Shown here: positions 1 to 7,729 of the stretch, one piece after another
Layout: each line of letters opens with the position of its first letter
How positions within the stretch are numbered: the stretch's first letter is position 1
NCBI GenBank assembly: GCA_900555065.1
Contig: USJY01000015.1
Span: 1-12,163, forward strand
Direction of reading: 5' to 3'
Length of the DNA: 12,163 nucleotides
DNA from: an uncultured Eubacteriales bacterium
GTDB lineage: Bacteria; Bacillota; Clostridia; Oscillospirales; UMGS1783
Program-made: the position numbers and the translations under genes
Notes under the pieces: model-generated
The model's input: the letters and a program-made list of their open reading frames with translations, nothing else
Told to the model about the DNA's origin: nothing
Database searches by the model: none

Positions 1-31
1 GGCGGGCGGCGCGCTGGAAGGGGAGAGCTGC

Positions 32-2122
32 ATGAATATTGACACAAAAGCGCTGCGGAAAAAATCGGCGGCGGCCGGGGAAGGGAATATCCGGACCAGG
101 GAAGAGTTTCTGCACGTCTATTCCGATCCGTCGTCTGCCGCCGCTTTTCTGCGCGCGAACATATCAGAAACAGAGATTCCGCCCGTGTGCTTTACGCTCG
201 ACGGTATGGATTCTCGATCCCTTTATTGGGAGAAGCGGACCGGTCCGCCGCGTGAGTTTGTGGACTATCCGAACGACAACCCGGTCGTGCGGCGCGTGCA
301 CACGGTTACCTACACGGCCCCCGGGACCGGGCTTTCGCTCTCCATGGACGTGACGGAATATCCGGACTATCCAGTGGTTGAGTATGAAGCGCGGCTGCAG
401 AACGACGGACCGGAGAACTCTGGCAGCATCCGTGACGTGCGTGCTGTGGACACGCGTATTCTGTCCGCGGAAAGCGCTGTTCTGCACAGCATGACGGGCG
501 CGACTTTCCGGGGCGTGAACCAGTACGTTCCCAGCGCCGACCCGCTCGGCGAAAACGGGAGCTGTGGCCGGCATTTTGAGGCTCCGAACGGCAAGCCGAC
601 CGACAACTATCTTCCGTATTTCAACCTGGAAAACCCGGCCGGCGGCGGGGTTTTGGCCGTTCTGAGCTGGCAGGGAAGCTGGCGCGCCGATTTCACGGTT
701 CGCTCCGGCGGCGTGTTTCTGCGCGGTGGCCAGTACGATTGTGATTTCGTGCTTCTGCCCGGCGAAAGCTTCCGCGTGCCCATGATGATTTTTCTCTTTT
801 ACCGCGGCGACTGGTGCGATGGGCAGAACGTGTGGCGGCGCTTTATGCTGGAGCACAATAACCTGCGCGCGCAGGGGCTGCGCATGCAGAGCAATACGCT
901 CATTTGTGTGGGCGACGACTTCGAGGGGATGCGCGGCAACGCCCGCAGCGATCTGCATTGGATTCACATGCTGACCGAAACGGGCCTCAACCGGGAAATT
1001 GACCATTTTAACCAGGACGCCGGCTGGTACGACTGCGAAGAGACGGGCTGGGAGGCGACCGGCAACTGGTATCCGAACAAAAAGAGGTATCCGAACGGAT
1101 TGCGTGAGGTGAGCGACGCGGCGCGTGCGGCGGGCATGAAATACTCGTTGTGGTTCGAACCGGAACGGGCCTATTCCGGCACCCGGATTACGGAGGAACT
1201 GGGCCGGGACTGCATCGTGAGCATGGACGCGCCCCGGCTGCATTACATCCCGCTGGAACAGGCGGAAAAGGGCACGCAGAGCCTTGTCAATTACGGCGCG
1301 CCCGGCGTTGTGGACTATGTCTATAGCATGCTCGACAGGATCATCTGCGAGCAGGGCGTGGATCAGTATCGGCAGGACTTCAACTTTTACCCCGCGCCTT
1401 TTTTCCGCGCCTTTGATCGGGAAGAGGCGAAAAAACTGGGCGTGGCGCGCAGCGGCGTGACGGAGAATAAACATACGACGGGCTACCTGGAGCTGTGGCG
1501 GCGGCTGGCGGAAAACCATCCGGATATGGAGATAGACGCCTGCGCATCGGGCGGGATGCGCCACGATATGGCGACCCAGCGTTTTTCGTTTACGCATACG
1601 CGGTCCGATTACTGGCATGACGCGGACAGCGCGCAGTGCCAGACTTACAGCACGAGCCAGTGGTGGGTGCTGACCGGGTGCGGCGCCGTACTGGACGGCC
1701 GAGGAACGTACGACGTCCGCTCCCGCCTTGCGGTGAGCATCGGCGTGATCGTCGACGAAAGCAGCCCGGGCCGGACAAAAGAGCTGCTCAATATGTGGCG
1801 GGAGAACGTCGCGTACCTGCTGTACGACTATTATCCGCTCACAACATACAGCGAAACGCAGCGCGCCGTCCTGTCCATGCAGTTCAACAGCCCGGAAAAG
1901 GAATGCGGCAGCATATTTTCCTTCGTCCGCAGCGCGGGATCGCTGCGCGTCTATCCGCGCGGCCTGCGCCGCGCCGCCCGCTACCGGCTGTGGAATATCG
2001 ACGCCCCGGACGAGACGTGCGTGCGTTTGGGACAGCATATCATGGAACACGGCATAACCGTTTCATCCAAAAACAGGTCCGCCATTATCCACAGATATGC
2101 CGTGGAGTGTGAAGACAGTTAA
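32..2122 (+). CDS. GH36-type alpha-galactosidase (melibiase superfamily), divergent clade
   Basis: This 696-residue protein is probably a cytoplasmic retaining alpha-galactosidase-type glycosidase; no signal peptide is visible. The N-terminal half is the beta-sandwich expected of GH36. The (beta/alpha)8 barrel carries a QDAGWY motif around D329, an LWFEPE strand at 373-378, YRQDFN with the presumed nucleophile D449, CASGGMR at 504-510, and RSD with the presumed acid/base D526. The YRQDFN and ASGG...RSD forms differ from the KWD and CSGGG motifs of classical bacterial alpha-galactosidases, so the true substrate (galactoside, N-acetylgalactosaminide or other) is open. The ATG has a good ribosome site (GGAAGGGGAG, 6-base gap). 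The same frame is open to the window edge, and another frame ends with a TGA overlapping this ATG, so an upstream operon partner is possible. It lies next to an amino-sugar operon, which suggests it feeds that pathway. Confidence 0.85.
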   Translation: MNIDTKALRKKSAAAGEGNIRTREEFLHVYSDPSSAAAFLRANISETEIPPVCFTLDGMDSRSLYWEKRTGPPREFVDYPNDNPVVRRVHTVTYTAPGTGLSLSMDVTEYPDYPVVEYEARLQNDGPENSGSIRDVRAVDTRILSAESAVLHSMTGATFRGVNQYVPSADPLGENGSCGRHFEAPNGKPTDNYLPYFNLENPAGGGVLAVLSWQGSWRADFTVRSGGVFLRGGQYDCDFVLLPGESFRVPMMIFLFYRGDWCDGQNVWRRFMLEHNNLRAQGLRMQSNTLICVGDDFEGMRGNARSDLHWIHMLTETGLNREIDHFNQDAGWYDCEETGWEATGNWYPNKKRYPNGLREVSDAARAAGMKYSLWFEPERAYSGTRITEELGRDCIVSMDAPRLHYIPLEQAEKGTQSLVNYGAPGVVDYVYSMLDRIICEQGVDQYRQDFNFYPAPFFRAFDREEAKKLGVARSGVTENKHTTGYLELWRRLAENHPDMEIDACASGGMRHDMATQRFSFTHTRSDYWHDADSAQCQTYSTSQWWVLTGCGAVLDGRGTYDVRSRLAVSIGVIVDESSPGRTKELLNMWRENVAYLLYDYYPLTTYSETQRAVLSMQFNSPEKECGSIFSFVRSAGSLRVYPRGLRRAARYRLWNIDAPDETCVRLGQHIMEHGITVSSKNRSAIIHRYAVECEDS

Positions 2123-2127
2123 TTTTG

Positions 2128-2157
2128 CATTAAAATCAACTATGTTTATTTTTGATG
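2128..2157. promoter_or_regulatory. Imperfect AT-rich palindrome, possible ROK operator
   Basis: CATTAAAATCAAC and GTTTATTTTTGATG form an imperfect inverted repeat about a TAT centre. It lies 50 bp upstream of the -35 of the ROK regulator promoter. NagC/XylR-type ROK repressors bind AT-rich palindromes of this general kind, so it is a candidate autoregulatory site. The symmetry is imperfect and the assignment is speculative. Confidence 0.25.
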
Positions 2158-2206
2158 GATTAAATAGGTATATCTTGGTTACAGCCTGAAAATGCACCAA
2201 AATATC

Positions 2207-2235
2207 TTGACAATACTGCGAGAAGAGGTTATAGT
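2207..2235 (+). promoter_or_regulatory. Sigma-A promoter of the sugar operon
   Basis: A perfect -35 TTGACA (2207-2212) is followed by a 17-bp spacer and a TATAGT -10 (2230-2235). Transcription should start near 2242, giving a leader of about 70 nt before the ROK regulator. It is the only strong promoter seen ahead of the five downstream genes, so it probably drives all of them. Confidence 0.75.
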
Positions 2236-2270
2236 AAAGACAAGTTGATATGCATTCCGAACAAAGCTGG

Positions 2271-2292
2271 CGCGCGCATGCAGACGCGCGCG
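2271..2292 (+). other. GC hairpin in the 5' leader of the ROK regulator mRNA
   Basis: CGCGCGC (2271-2277) can pair with GCGCGCG (2286-2292) around an 8-base loop. The hairpin ends only 8 bases upstream of the ribosome site at 2301-2309. It has no T-run, so it is not a terminator. It may protect the 5' end or tune translation; alternating GC makes chance pairing easy. Confidence 0.35.
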
Positions 2293-2314
2293 TCGTAATG
2301 GAAGAGGTGCTGAG

Positions 2315-3502
2315 ATGAAGAATCCGGAGTCGGTCGATATATCCCTGGTGCGCAATATCAACAGCCGCGCGGTGCTGGACAGTATTTTCAACAGCGACGT
2401 CACGTCCAGAACCATTCTGGCAAAGCAGCTGGGTATGAGCAAGTCCTCCGTATCCTCCAATCTCGCCGGGCTGATCGCGCGCGGCATCGTGCTGGAAATC
2501 GGGGAGGGCGAGTCCTCCGTCGTCGGTGGACGCAAGCCGCAGCTGCTCACTTTCAACAAGAACCACAAATACATTCTCGCCATCGACCTGAACATGACTT
2601 CGCCGCTGTTTGTGCTGGGCAATCTGCGGGGCGAGCAGCTCGGCGAGTTCAGCGTCCATATTGAAGAGGGAATTACGCAGGACGCCTATTTATCCATGAT
2701 GGAGAACGCCGTCAACCTGCTGCTTGCCTCACGCAGCATGAACCCCTCCGATCTCGCCTATATCGCCATCGCCGCGCCCGGCGTTTTCGACCAATACGGC
2801 AGGCTCTGCTCGCAGAACCCGAAGTACCGCGGCGTAAAGTGGAAAACGCTGGACCTGCACGCGTTTGTCAAAGAGAAGTTCGGCGTGGAAGTGCTTGTGA
2901 AAAACGATATCAAGACGGCGGCGCTGGGCGAATGGACCGGCAGCGCCAAGAGTACGGACAATATGCTGTATTTCAGCTGCGGTCAGGGCATCGGCACCGG
3001 CCTGATCCTGGACGGGCGGCTGTACGAGGGCTCCCATTTCGCGGCGGGCGAAATCTATAACTACGTTGACCAGGCGTGGTTTGCCCGGGGCGAAACGATC
3101 GAGGACGCCATCTGTATCGAAGGCCTGCTCTCGAGGATTCAAAGGGATATTGCCGCCGGTGAAAAAACGGTGCTATCCAGAGCGGCCGAGCTCAAGTTCG
3201 ACGACGTTGTGGAAGCCTACCGTCAGGAGGACGCCTATACGCTGCGGGTAATAGACGAACTCGCCGGCGCAATCGACATACTCATCGCCAATATCGTCAA
3301 CCTGCTGGATATAGACTGCGTGGTCATCGGCGGCGAATACCAGAAATTCACGCCTTCCATCGTCAAGCGTTTCCAGAGCGATTTTGCGCGCATATGCCGC
3401 AAGCCGCCGCAGTTGCTGGGCGGCGTGCTCCGTCAGTACGCCGGCGTACAGGGCATATTCTATATCGCGCGCGACGCGTATTTTGACAGGATCTGTCAGT
3501 AA
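2315..3502 (+). CDS. ROK-family transcriptional repressor (NagC/XylR type)
   Basis: This 395-residue protein has an N-terminal winged helix-turn-helix (about residues 15-75, with SRTILAKQLGMSKSSVSSNL) followed by a ROK sugar-binding fold (about 87-395). The fold retains a KNDIKTAALGE segment, the GIGTGLILDGRLYEG loop and AAGEI. The usual DxGGT ATP loop is degenerate (IDLNMTS), as in repressors rather than kinases. The ROK zinc motif CxCGxxGC and the preceding His are also absent. It probably senses a pathway sugar or sugar phosphate and represses this operon and perhaps the GH36 gene. Start choice is supported by GAAGAGGTG five bases before the ATG. The gene opens the operon and is followed 61 bp later by the aldolase. 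Confidence 0.88.
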   Translation: MKNPESVDISLVRNINSRAVLDSIFNSDVTSRTILAKQLGMSKSSVSSNLAGLIARGIVLEIGEGESSVVGGRKPQLLTFNKNHKYILAIDLNMTSPLFVLGNLRGEQLGEFSVHIEEGITQDAYLSMMENAVNLLLASRSMNPSDLAYIAIAAPGVFDQYGRLCSQNPKYRGVKWKTLDLHAFVKEKFGVEVLVKNDIKTAALGEWTGSAKSTDNMLYFSCGQGIGTGLILDGRLYEGSHFAAGEIYNYVDQAWFARGETIEDAICIEGLLSRIQRDIAAGEKTVLSRAAELKFDDVVEAYRQEDAYTLRVIDELAGAIDILIANIVNLLDIDCVVIGGEYQKFTPSIVKRFQSDFARICRKPPQLLGGVLRQYAGVQGIFYIARDAYFDRICQ

Positions 3503-3563
3503 ATCTGTTCCCACGCCGCTCGGCGGCATAAAACTAGAAATCAATAAATAAGGAGATAGGATT

Positions 3564-4265
3564 ATGACCAGAGAAGAATTTGCAAAGACCATCGACTATG
3601 CCATGCTGTGGCAGAACACGCCCCGCGACCTTTTGAAAAAGCGCTGCGAAAACGTGGTGAAGTACGGGTTCGCATGCATCTGCTGTTTCCCCAGCGATGT
3701 GCAGATCGCCCGCGAGATCATCGGCGACAAGGGCGGCGTGTGCGCGGTCGTCGGTTATCCGATGGGTATGAACACGACAAAGGTCAAGGTGTTCGAGGCC
3801 CTCGACGCGATTGAGAACGGCGCGGATGAGATCGACGTCGTCATGAACATTTCGCGCTTCAAGGACGGGCAGTACGAATACGTGCTCGACGAACTCAAGC
3901 AGGTGGTCGACGCCTGCAAAAAGAAGCTGCCCTCCTGCATTGTCAAGGTAATCATTGAAGTGTACCATCTTACCGACCCGAAAGAGCTTGCCAAGGCCTG
4001 CGAGCTTGTCATCCAGTCCGGCGCCGACTATGTCAAGCAGGCGACCGGCTATGCGCCGGACCCGAACTTCAACGTCGGCACGGACAATGTGCGCGCCATC
4101 CATGAAATCGTCGGGGACAGGATCAAGATCAAAAACGCCGGCGTTCCCAAGGACCTCGAAGAAGCGGTGATGTATGTAAAAGAACTCGGCGTGTACAGAA
4201 TCGGCCACAACGAGATGCCTGAATGGCTGGACGCCGCGGGCGACGACTTCTGGAAAGACAAATAA
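3564..4265 (+). CDS. DeoC-like class I aldolase, divergent
   Basis: This 233-residue TIM-barrel aldolase resembles deoxyribose-phosphate aldolase. Visible landmarks are VVGYPMGMNTTKVKVFEA, the EIDVV segment with D91, the Schiff-base lysine K158 in YVKQATG, and a second lysine K190 in KIKNAG, matching the DeoC proton-relay lysine. Two phosphate-binding features of DeoC are altered: the KxxGGIRT segment is replaced by KNAGVPKD, and the C-terminal RxGASS by RIGHNEMP. This points to a non-standard substrate, probably a product of the neighbouring amino-sugar enzymes. The ATG follows AAGGAG by 8 bases. It sits between the ROK repressor and a SIS isomerase, in an operon with no nucleoside-salvage gene. 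The fold is secure and the substrate unknown. Confidence 0.82.
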   Translation: MTREEFAKTIDYAMLWQNTPRDLLKKRCENVVKYGFACICCFPSDVQIAREIIGDKGGVCAVVGYPMGMNTTKVKVFEALDAIENGADEIDVVMNISRFKDGQYEYVLDELKQVVDACKKKLPSCIVKVIIEVYHLTDPKELAKACELVIQSGADYVKQATGYAPDPNFNVGTDNVRAIHEIVGDRIKIKNAGVPKDLEEAVMYVKELGVYRIGHNEMPEWLDAAGDDFWKDK

Positions 4266-4280
4266 TCGCGTTTGCTTCGG

Positions 4281-4307
4281 CCGCCGGCAATACCCGGCGG
4301 TCGGTTT
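4281..4307 (+). terminator. Hairpin with weak T-tract between the aldolase and SIS genes
   Basis: CCGCCGG (4281-4287) pairs perfectly with CCGGCGG (4294-4300) across a 6-base loop, followed by TCGGTTTTA. The T-run is short, so this is more likely partial attenuation or an mRNA processing/stability element than a full stop. It lies in the 71-bp gap and could lower expression of the three downstream genes relative to the aldolase. Confidence 0.4.
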
Positions 4308-4336
4308 TATGTCCAGTCGTAGGAGGAATGCCTGAA

Positions 4337-5362
4337 ATGCACATGTACCGAGAAATATTTGAGCAGCCGGCCGTGCTGCGAACCTGTATGGAGAAAAACG
4401 CCGCGGCGATCGGGGCGATTGCGGCCGCCGGCGGGCAGATACGCAATATCGTAATCGCCGCGCGCGGGTCCTCGGACCACGCCGGCACCTATGGGAAATA
4501 TCTGCTTGAGATTCTGACCGGCGTCCCCGTCTCGCTCGCGGCCTGTTCCGTTGTGACCGCCTATAAGACGGAGATGGATTACAGCGGCAGTCTCGTTATC
4601 GGCCTGTCGCAGTCCGGCGCGGCGGAGGACGTCGCGCAGGTGCTGGAGCGGGCGCGGGCCTGCGGCGCGCTCACCGTGGCGGTGACGAACTTTCCGCATA
4701 CAAGAGTGGCCCGTGCCGCGGCGCACCACCTCTGCCTGCACGCCGGCGAAGAAAAGAGCGTCGCTGCTACCAAGACGGTGACGGCGCAGATGCTGCTTCT
4801 GTACCTGCTCGCCTGCGCCCTTGCCGGACGGGCCGATCTTGCCGCGCACGCCGCCGCGGTCCCGGACAGAATGCGCGATACGCTCGCGCGTTACGAAGAA
4901 ATCAAGAATGCGGCCGACTGTTTCCAGTTTACCGACCACTGTTTTATTCTCTCGCGCGGCGTGTTTTATCCCATGGCGTTGGAAGCGGCGCTGAAGCTGC
5001 AGGAGACGAACTATATGAACGCGCGCGCCCTGTCCACTGCCGACTTTTTCCACGGCCCGCTCGCCATGGTGCAGCAGAATACGCCCGTCGTCTTTTACGC
5101 GCCCACTGACGCGTGCCGCCCTTCCGCGCTGGAACTGGGCGAGCGGCTCAAAGAGCTGGGCGCGCACGTGCTGCTGTTTGATACGGACGGCTCTGCGGCG
5201 CATATCGCCCGTAAGACCGTTGTGCTGCCGTCCATTGCGCCCGCGCTGCAGCCAATCCTTTATACGGCAGCAGCGCAGATGTTCGCCTGCGCGCTGACCG
5301 AGCTGAAAAATCTGAACCCGGACCAGCCGCGCAATATACGCAAAGTCACCGTTACCGAATAA
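4337..5362 (+). CDS. SIS-domain sugar-phosphate isomerase/deaminase, GlmS isomerase-domain-like
   Basis: A 341-residue protein with two tandem SIS domains (roughly 30-160 and 190-320), matching the isomerase half of glucosamine-6-phosphate synthase without the glutaminase domain. Signature segments are EIFEQPAVL near the start, ARGSSDHAG, GLSQSGAAEDV (sugar-phosphate loop), EKSVAATKTVTAQ (holding the Glu equivalent to the GlmS catalytic Glu), and a C-terminal DQPRNIRKVTV with the catalytic-type Lys. Such stand-alone proteins include glucosamine-6-phosphate deaminases and Aga-type aminosugar isomerases. The open frame extends upstream, but AGGAGG at 4321-4326 best fits the ATG at 4337 (about 10-base gap) over ATGs at 4328 (too close) and 4343 (too far). 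The PIG-L deacetylase begins 12 bp after the stop. Confidence 0.85.
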   Translation: MHMYREIFEQPAVLRTCMEKNAAAIGAIAAAGGQIRNIVIAARGSSDHAGTYGKYLLEILTGVPVSLAACSVVTAYKTEMDYSGSLVIGLSQSGAAEDVAQVLERARACGALTVAVTNFPHTRVARAAAHHLCLHAGEEKSVAATKTVTAQMLLLYLLACALAGRADLAAHAAAVPDRMRDTLARYEEIKNAADCFQFTDHCFILSRGVFYPMALEAALKLQETNYMNARALSTADFFHGPLAMVQQNTPVVFYAPTDACRPSALELGERLKELGAHVLLFDTDGSAAHIARKTVVLPSIAPALQPILYTAAAQMFACALTELKNLNPDQPRNIRKVTVTE

Positions 5363-5374
5363 GAGAGGGTTTGT

Positions 5375-6223
5375 ATGAAATTTGTCAACGCAAATGCGCG
5401 TATCCATATCCCGGACGGGGCGGCGCTGCCCGCCGCGCTTTCCAGAACGACCGACCTGTGCGTCTGCGCCCATCAGGACGATGCGGAAATCATGGCGTTT
5501 TGCGCCATCAGCGCATGCTATGAAAACGCAGACCGGTGGTATACGGGCGTGACCATGAGCGACGGGGCCGGCTCGCCGCGCGCGGGCAGATACGCGGATT
5601 ATACGGACGAACAGATGATGGCCGCGCGCGCCGCTGAACAGGAACGTGCCGCCGACCTTGGCAAATATGCCGCGCAGTTCCAGCTGGGCTATCCCAGCGC
5701 CGTACTCAGGGATATGCGCGAAACGGCGCCGGTTGAGGAGCTTATCTCCATTGTTCGCAGCACGCGCCCTGCGCGCGTCTACCTGCACAATCCCGCGGAT
5801 AAGCACGATACCCACCTGGCCGTATTCGTCCGCGCCCTCGAAGCGCTCCGGTCGCTGCCGGCGGACGAACGTCCCGACCATGTATACGGCATGGAGGTCT
5901 GGCGCGCGCTCGACTGGCTCATGCCGGAGGATAAGGTCCTGTTCGACTGCTCCGGCAATATCGAGCTTGCAGAGCGGCTTCTGCGCGCCTTTGATTCTCA
6001 GGTGGCGGGCGGAAAACAGTACGACCGGGCCGCCGTCGGCAGATGGTACGCGAACGCCACGTTTTTGGAGAGCCATGAGACGGACGGATCCCCGGCGATC
6101 TCGTACGGCATAGACCTGACGCCGCTGCTGGACGGCGGCGACCCCGCCGACTTTATACTGCGCGCCTATATGCGCACGGCTGAACATATCCGCACGCGCC
6201 TTTGCGCGCTGCAGAGCCGCTGA
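5375..6223 (+). CDS. PIG-L/LmbE-family zinc deacetylase
   Basis: This 282-residue protein belongs to the PIG-L family, which removes N-acetyl groups from GlcNAc-type substrates. The zinc/catalytic motif AHQDDAE places H33, D35 and D36 near the N-terminus, and DKHDTH supplies the distal ligand H147. The usual Pro of AHPDD is Gln34. No signal peptide is seen, so it should act in the cytoplasm on an imported, possibly phosphorylated, N-acetyl sugar. It follows the SIS gene by 12 bp behind AGAGAGG, and its TGA overlaps the ATG of the ROK kinase by one base, implying translational coupling. The exact sugar is not readable from the sequence. Confidence 0.85.
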   Translation: MKFVNANARIHIPDGAALPAALSRTTDLCVCAHQDDAEIMAFCAISACYENADRWYTGVTMSDGAGSPRAGRYADYTDEQMMAARAAEQERAADLGKYAAQFQLGYPSAVLRDMRETAPVEELISIVRSTRPARVYLHNPADKHDTHLAVFVRALEALRSLPADERPDHVYGMEVWRALDWLMPEDKVLFDCSGNIELAERLLRAFDSQVAGGKQYDRAAVGRWYANATFLESHETDGSPAISYGIDLTPLLDGGDPADFILRAYMRTAEHIRTRLCALQSR

Positions 6224-7548
6224 TGGGCGCGCTGCGGTATGTCCCCCCGCTCGAGCCCGGGTTTTCGCCGCTGATTCCGATCCTCTGCCGGGCGGCGGAC
6301 CAGCGGCGTGCGTCCGTCGTGTGGGCGGCGGACGGCGGGACGGACGAAATTTCCTTTTGCTGCGCCGGCCAGACCGGAGCGCGCGTGTATGAACGCCTGT
6401 TCAAGTTCCTGCTCTGGCAGCATGGCGGTGCGTGCGCGCAGCTGCGCGGGTTCCCGCAGGCGGCGCGGCGAATGATCGAGCAGGAATACGCGCCGGGCGG
6501 CCGCCGCGCGTTCGACTATGACTTTTTCAGCAATGTCTACGGCCGGCCCTTCTCTGTCTCGGCGTCGTCCGCGCCGCCTGCCGTTTCCTCCGCGCCGCGT
6601 TCTCGGCGCCTGCGCGCAGGGTACGACGGCTGCCGTATCGGGCTGGATGTGGGCGCGACGGCAATCAAGGTCTGGGCCGGACTCGACGGACGGGAGACAT
6701 TTTCCCAAAGCTATCCCTGGCAGCCGCGCCGGCACGGAGATCTGGACTACCACGAAACGGAGCTGGCGCGCGCCCTTGCCGCCGCGGCGCGCACGTTGCC
6801 GCGAACGGACAGCGTGGGCGTCAGCACAGCGGGCATTATTCAGGATTCGCAATGTCTTGTCGCCTCTCTGTTCACCGCCGTGGACGCCGGTGCGTTTAAA
6901 CGGCGCGGCCGCGATCTGTTTGTGCGCGCGGCAAAGGCGACCGGCGCCGCGCGCGTCGTCGTATGCAACGATGGGGACGCGGCCGCCGCGGCGGCGTATG
7001 TACTGTATGGGAAAAAGGGGGTTCTTGGCCTTTCCATGGGCTCCAGCCTTGCCGCCGGTTTTGTGGACGGCAGCGGCGGGCTGACGGACTATATCAGCGA
7101 GCTGGCATTTGCGCCCGTCGACCTCCAGCCCGGCGCGCCCATTGACCCCTGGTCCGGCGACAGCGGCACGGGCGTGGATTATTTTTCAGCGCAGGCGGTG
7201 CTTCGGTATGCGGCCGCCGCCGGAATCGAGTTTGAACCGGGTCTGGACAACGGGGAAAAGACCGCGCGCGTCAACCGCCTGTTTTCACAGGGCGACGCGC
7301 GCGCCAAAATGGTTTATGATACCATCGGGATATGTCTGGGCTATTCTATCCCGCTGTACCGCTATTTTTACGGCATGGACAGCGTACTGCTGCTCGGCGG
7401 CGTCACCAGCGGCAAAGCGGGCGCGCATATCGCGGCGCAGGCGCGCATGGTTCTGCGCACGGAGTTCGGGGACGACACGGAACTGTTCCTCCCCGATGAA
7501 CGGTTGCGTCTGACCGGTCAGGCGCAGATTGTAGCGGCGCTGCCCTGA
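6223..7548 (+). CDS. Long-form ROK-family sugar kinase with N-terminal extension
   Basis: A 441-residue protein with about 136 N-terminal residues followed by a ROK kinase fold. The fold has the phosphate-binding loop GLDVGATAIK (D142-K149), VGVSTAGII, and a catalytic-type Asp, D250, in CNDGDAAA. The GDSGTGVDYFSAQAV segment replaces the CxCGxxGC zinc motif of classical ROK kinases. The extension includes ERLFKFLLWQHGG and FDYDFFSNVYG, segments I recall from other long ROK proteins, so it is probably a genuine domain. A TTG at 6202 extends the frame upstream, but the ATG at 6223, overlapping the PIG-L stop as TGATG, is the likely start. It presumably phosphorylates the sugar of this pathway. 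It is the last gene of the operon. Confidence 0.83.
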   Translation: MGALRYVPPLEPGFSPLIPILCRAADQRRASVVWAADGGTDEISFCCAGQTGARVYERLFKFLLWQHGGACAQLRGFPQAARRMIEQEYAPGGRRAFDYDFFSNVYGRPFSVSASSAPPAVSSAPRSRRLRAGYDGCRIGLDVGATAIKVWAGLDGRETFSQSYPWQPRRHGDLDYHETELARALAAAARTLPRTDSVGVSTAGIIQDSQCLVASLFTAVDAGAFKRRGRDLFVRAAKATGAARVVVCNDGDAAAAAAYVLYGKKGVLGLSMGSSLAAGFVDGSGGLTDYISELAFAPVDLQPGAPIDPWSGDSGTGVDYFSAQAVLRYAAAAGIEFEPGLDNGEKTARVNRLFSQGDARAKMVYDTIGICLGYSIPLYRYFYGMDSVLLLGGVTSGKAGAHIAAQARMVLRTEFGDDTELFLPDERLRLTGQAQIVAALP

Positions 7549-7569
7549 GCCGCCGGTTCGGATACAGCA

Positions 7570-7605
7570 AAAAAAGGTACGGAATTAGGATTCCGTACCT
7601 TTTTT
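7570..7605. terminator. Strong intrinsic terminator, bidirectional
   Basis: A perfect 16-bp stem (7570-7585 with 7590-7605) encloses the loop TAGG. The A6 foot on one side and T6 on the other give a T-run in both directions. It lies 21 bp after the ROK kinase stop and closes the sugar operon; it could also stop minus-strand transcription from the small ORF at 7730-7948. Confidence 0.9.
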
Positions 7606-7729
7606 GTCGTCCGCATTCCGGCCGTCCCCGGCTCAGTGCAGTCCGGCCTGCGGCCGCCCGCGTCGCAGCCGCCCCCGGCTCTGTGCCTGCCGCGTCCCGC
7701 CAGACCCGGTCCGGCGTGGACCTTGCGCC

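Noticed and set aside
164..2050. 628-residue minus-strand open frame
   Set aside because: Antisense shadow of the GH36 gene in GC-rich DNA: Arg/His/Val/Ala-rich, no domain motif, while the plus frame has clear catalytic motifs.
2123..2314. Riboswitch in the ROK leader
   Set aside because: No conserved aptamer core recognised; only a simple GC hairpin, with a protein regulator encoded immediately downstream.
2063..2659. 198-residue minus-strand frame crossing the promoter region
   Set aside because: Antisense to the ROK repressor start and runs through the AT-rich control region; no coding signature.
4307..6187. 626-residue minus-strand open frame
   Set aside because: Spans the SIS and PIG-L genes in antisense; composition is Arg/Gly-rich low complexity and no ribosome site is present.
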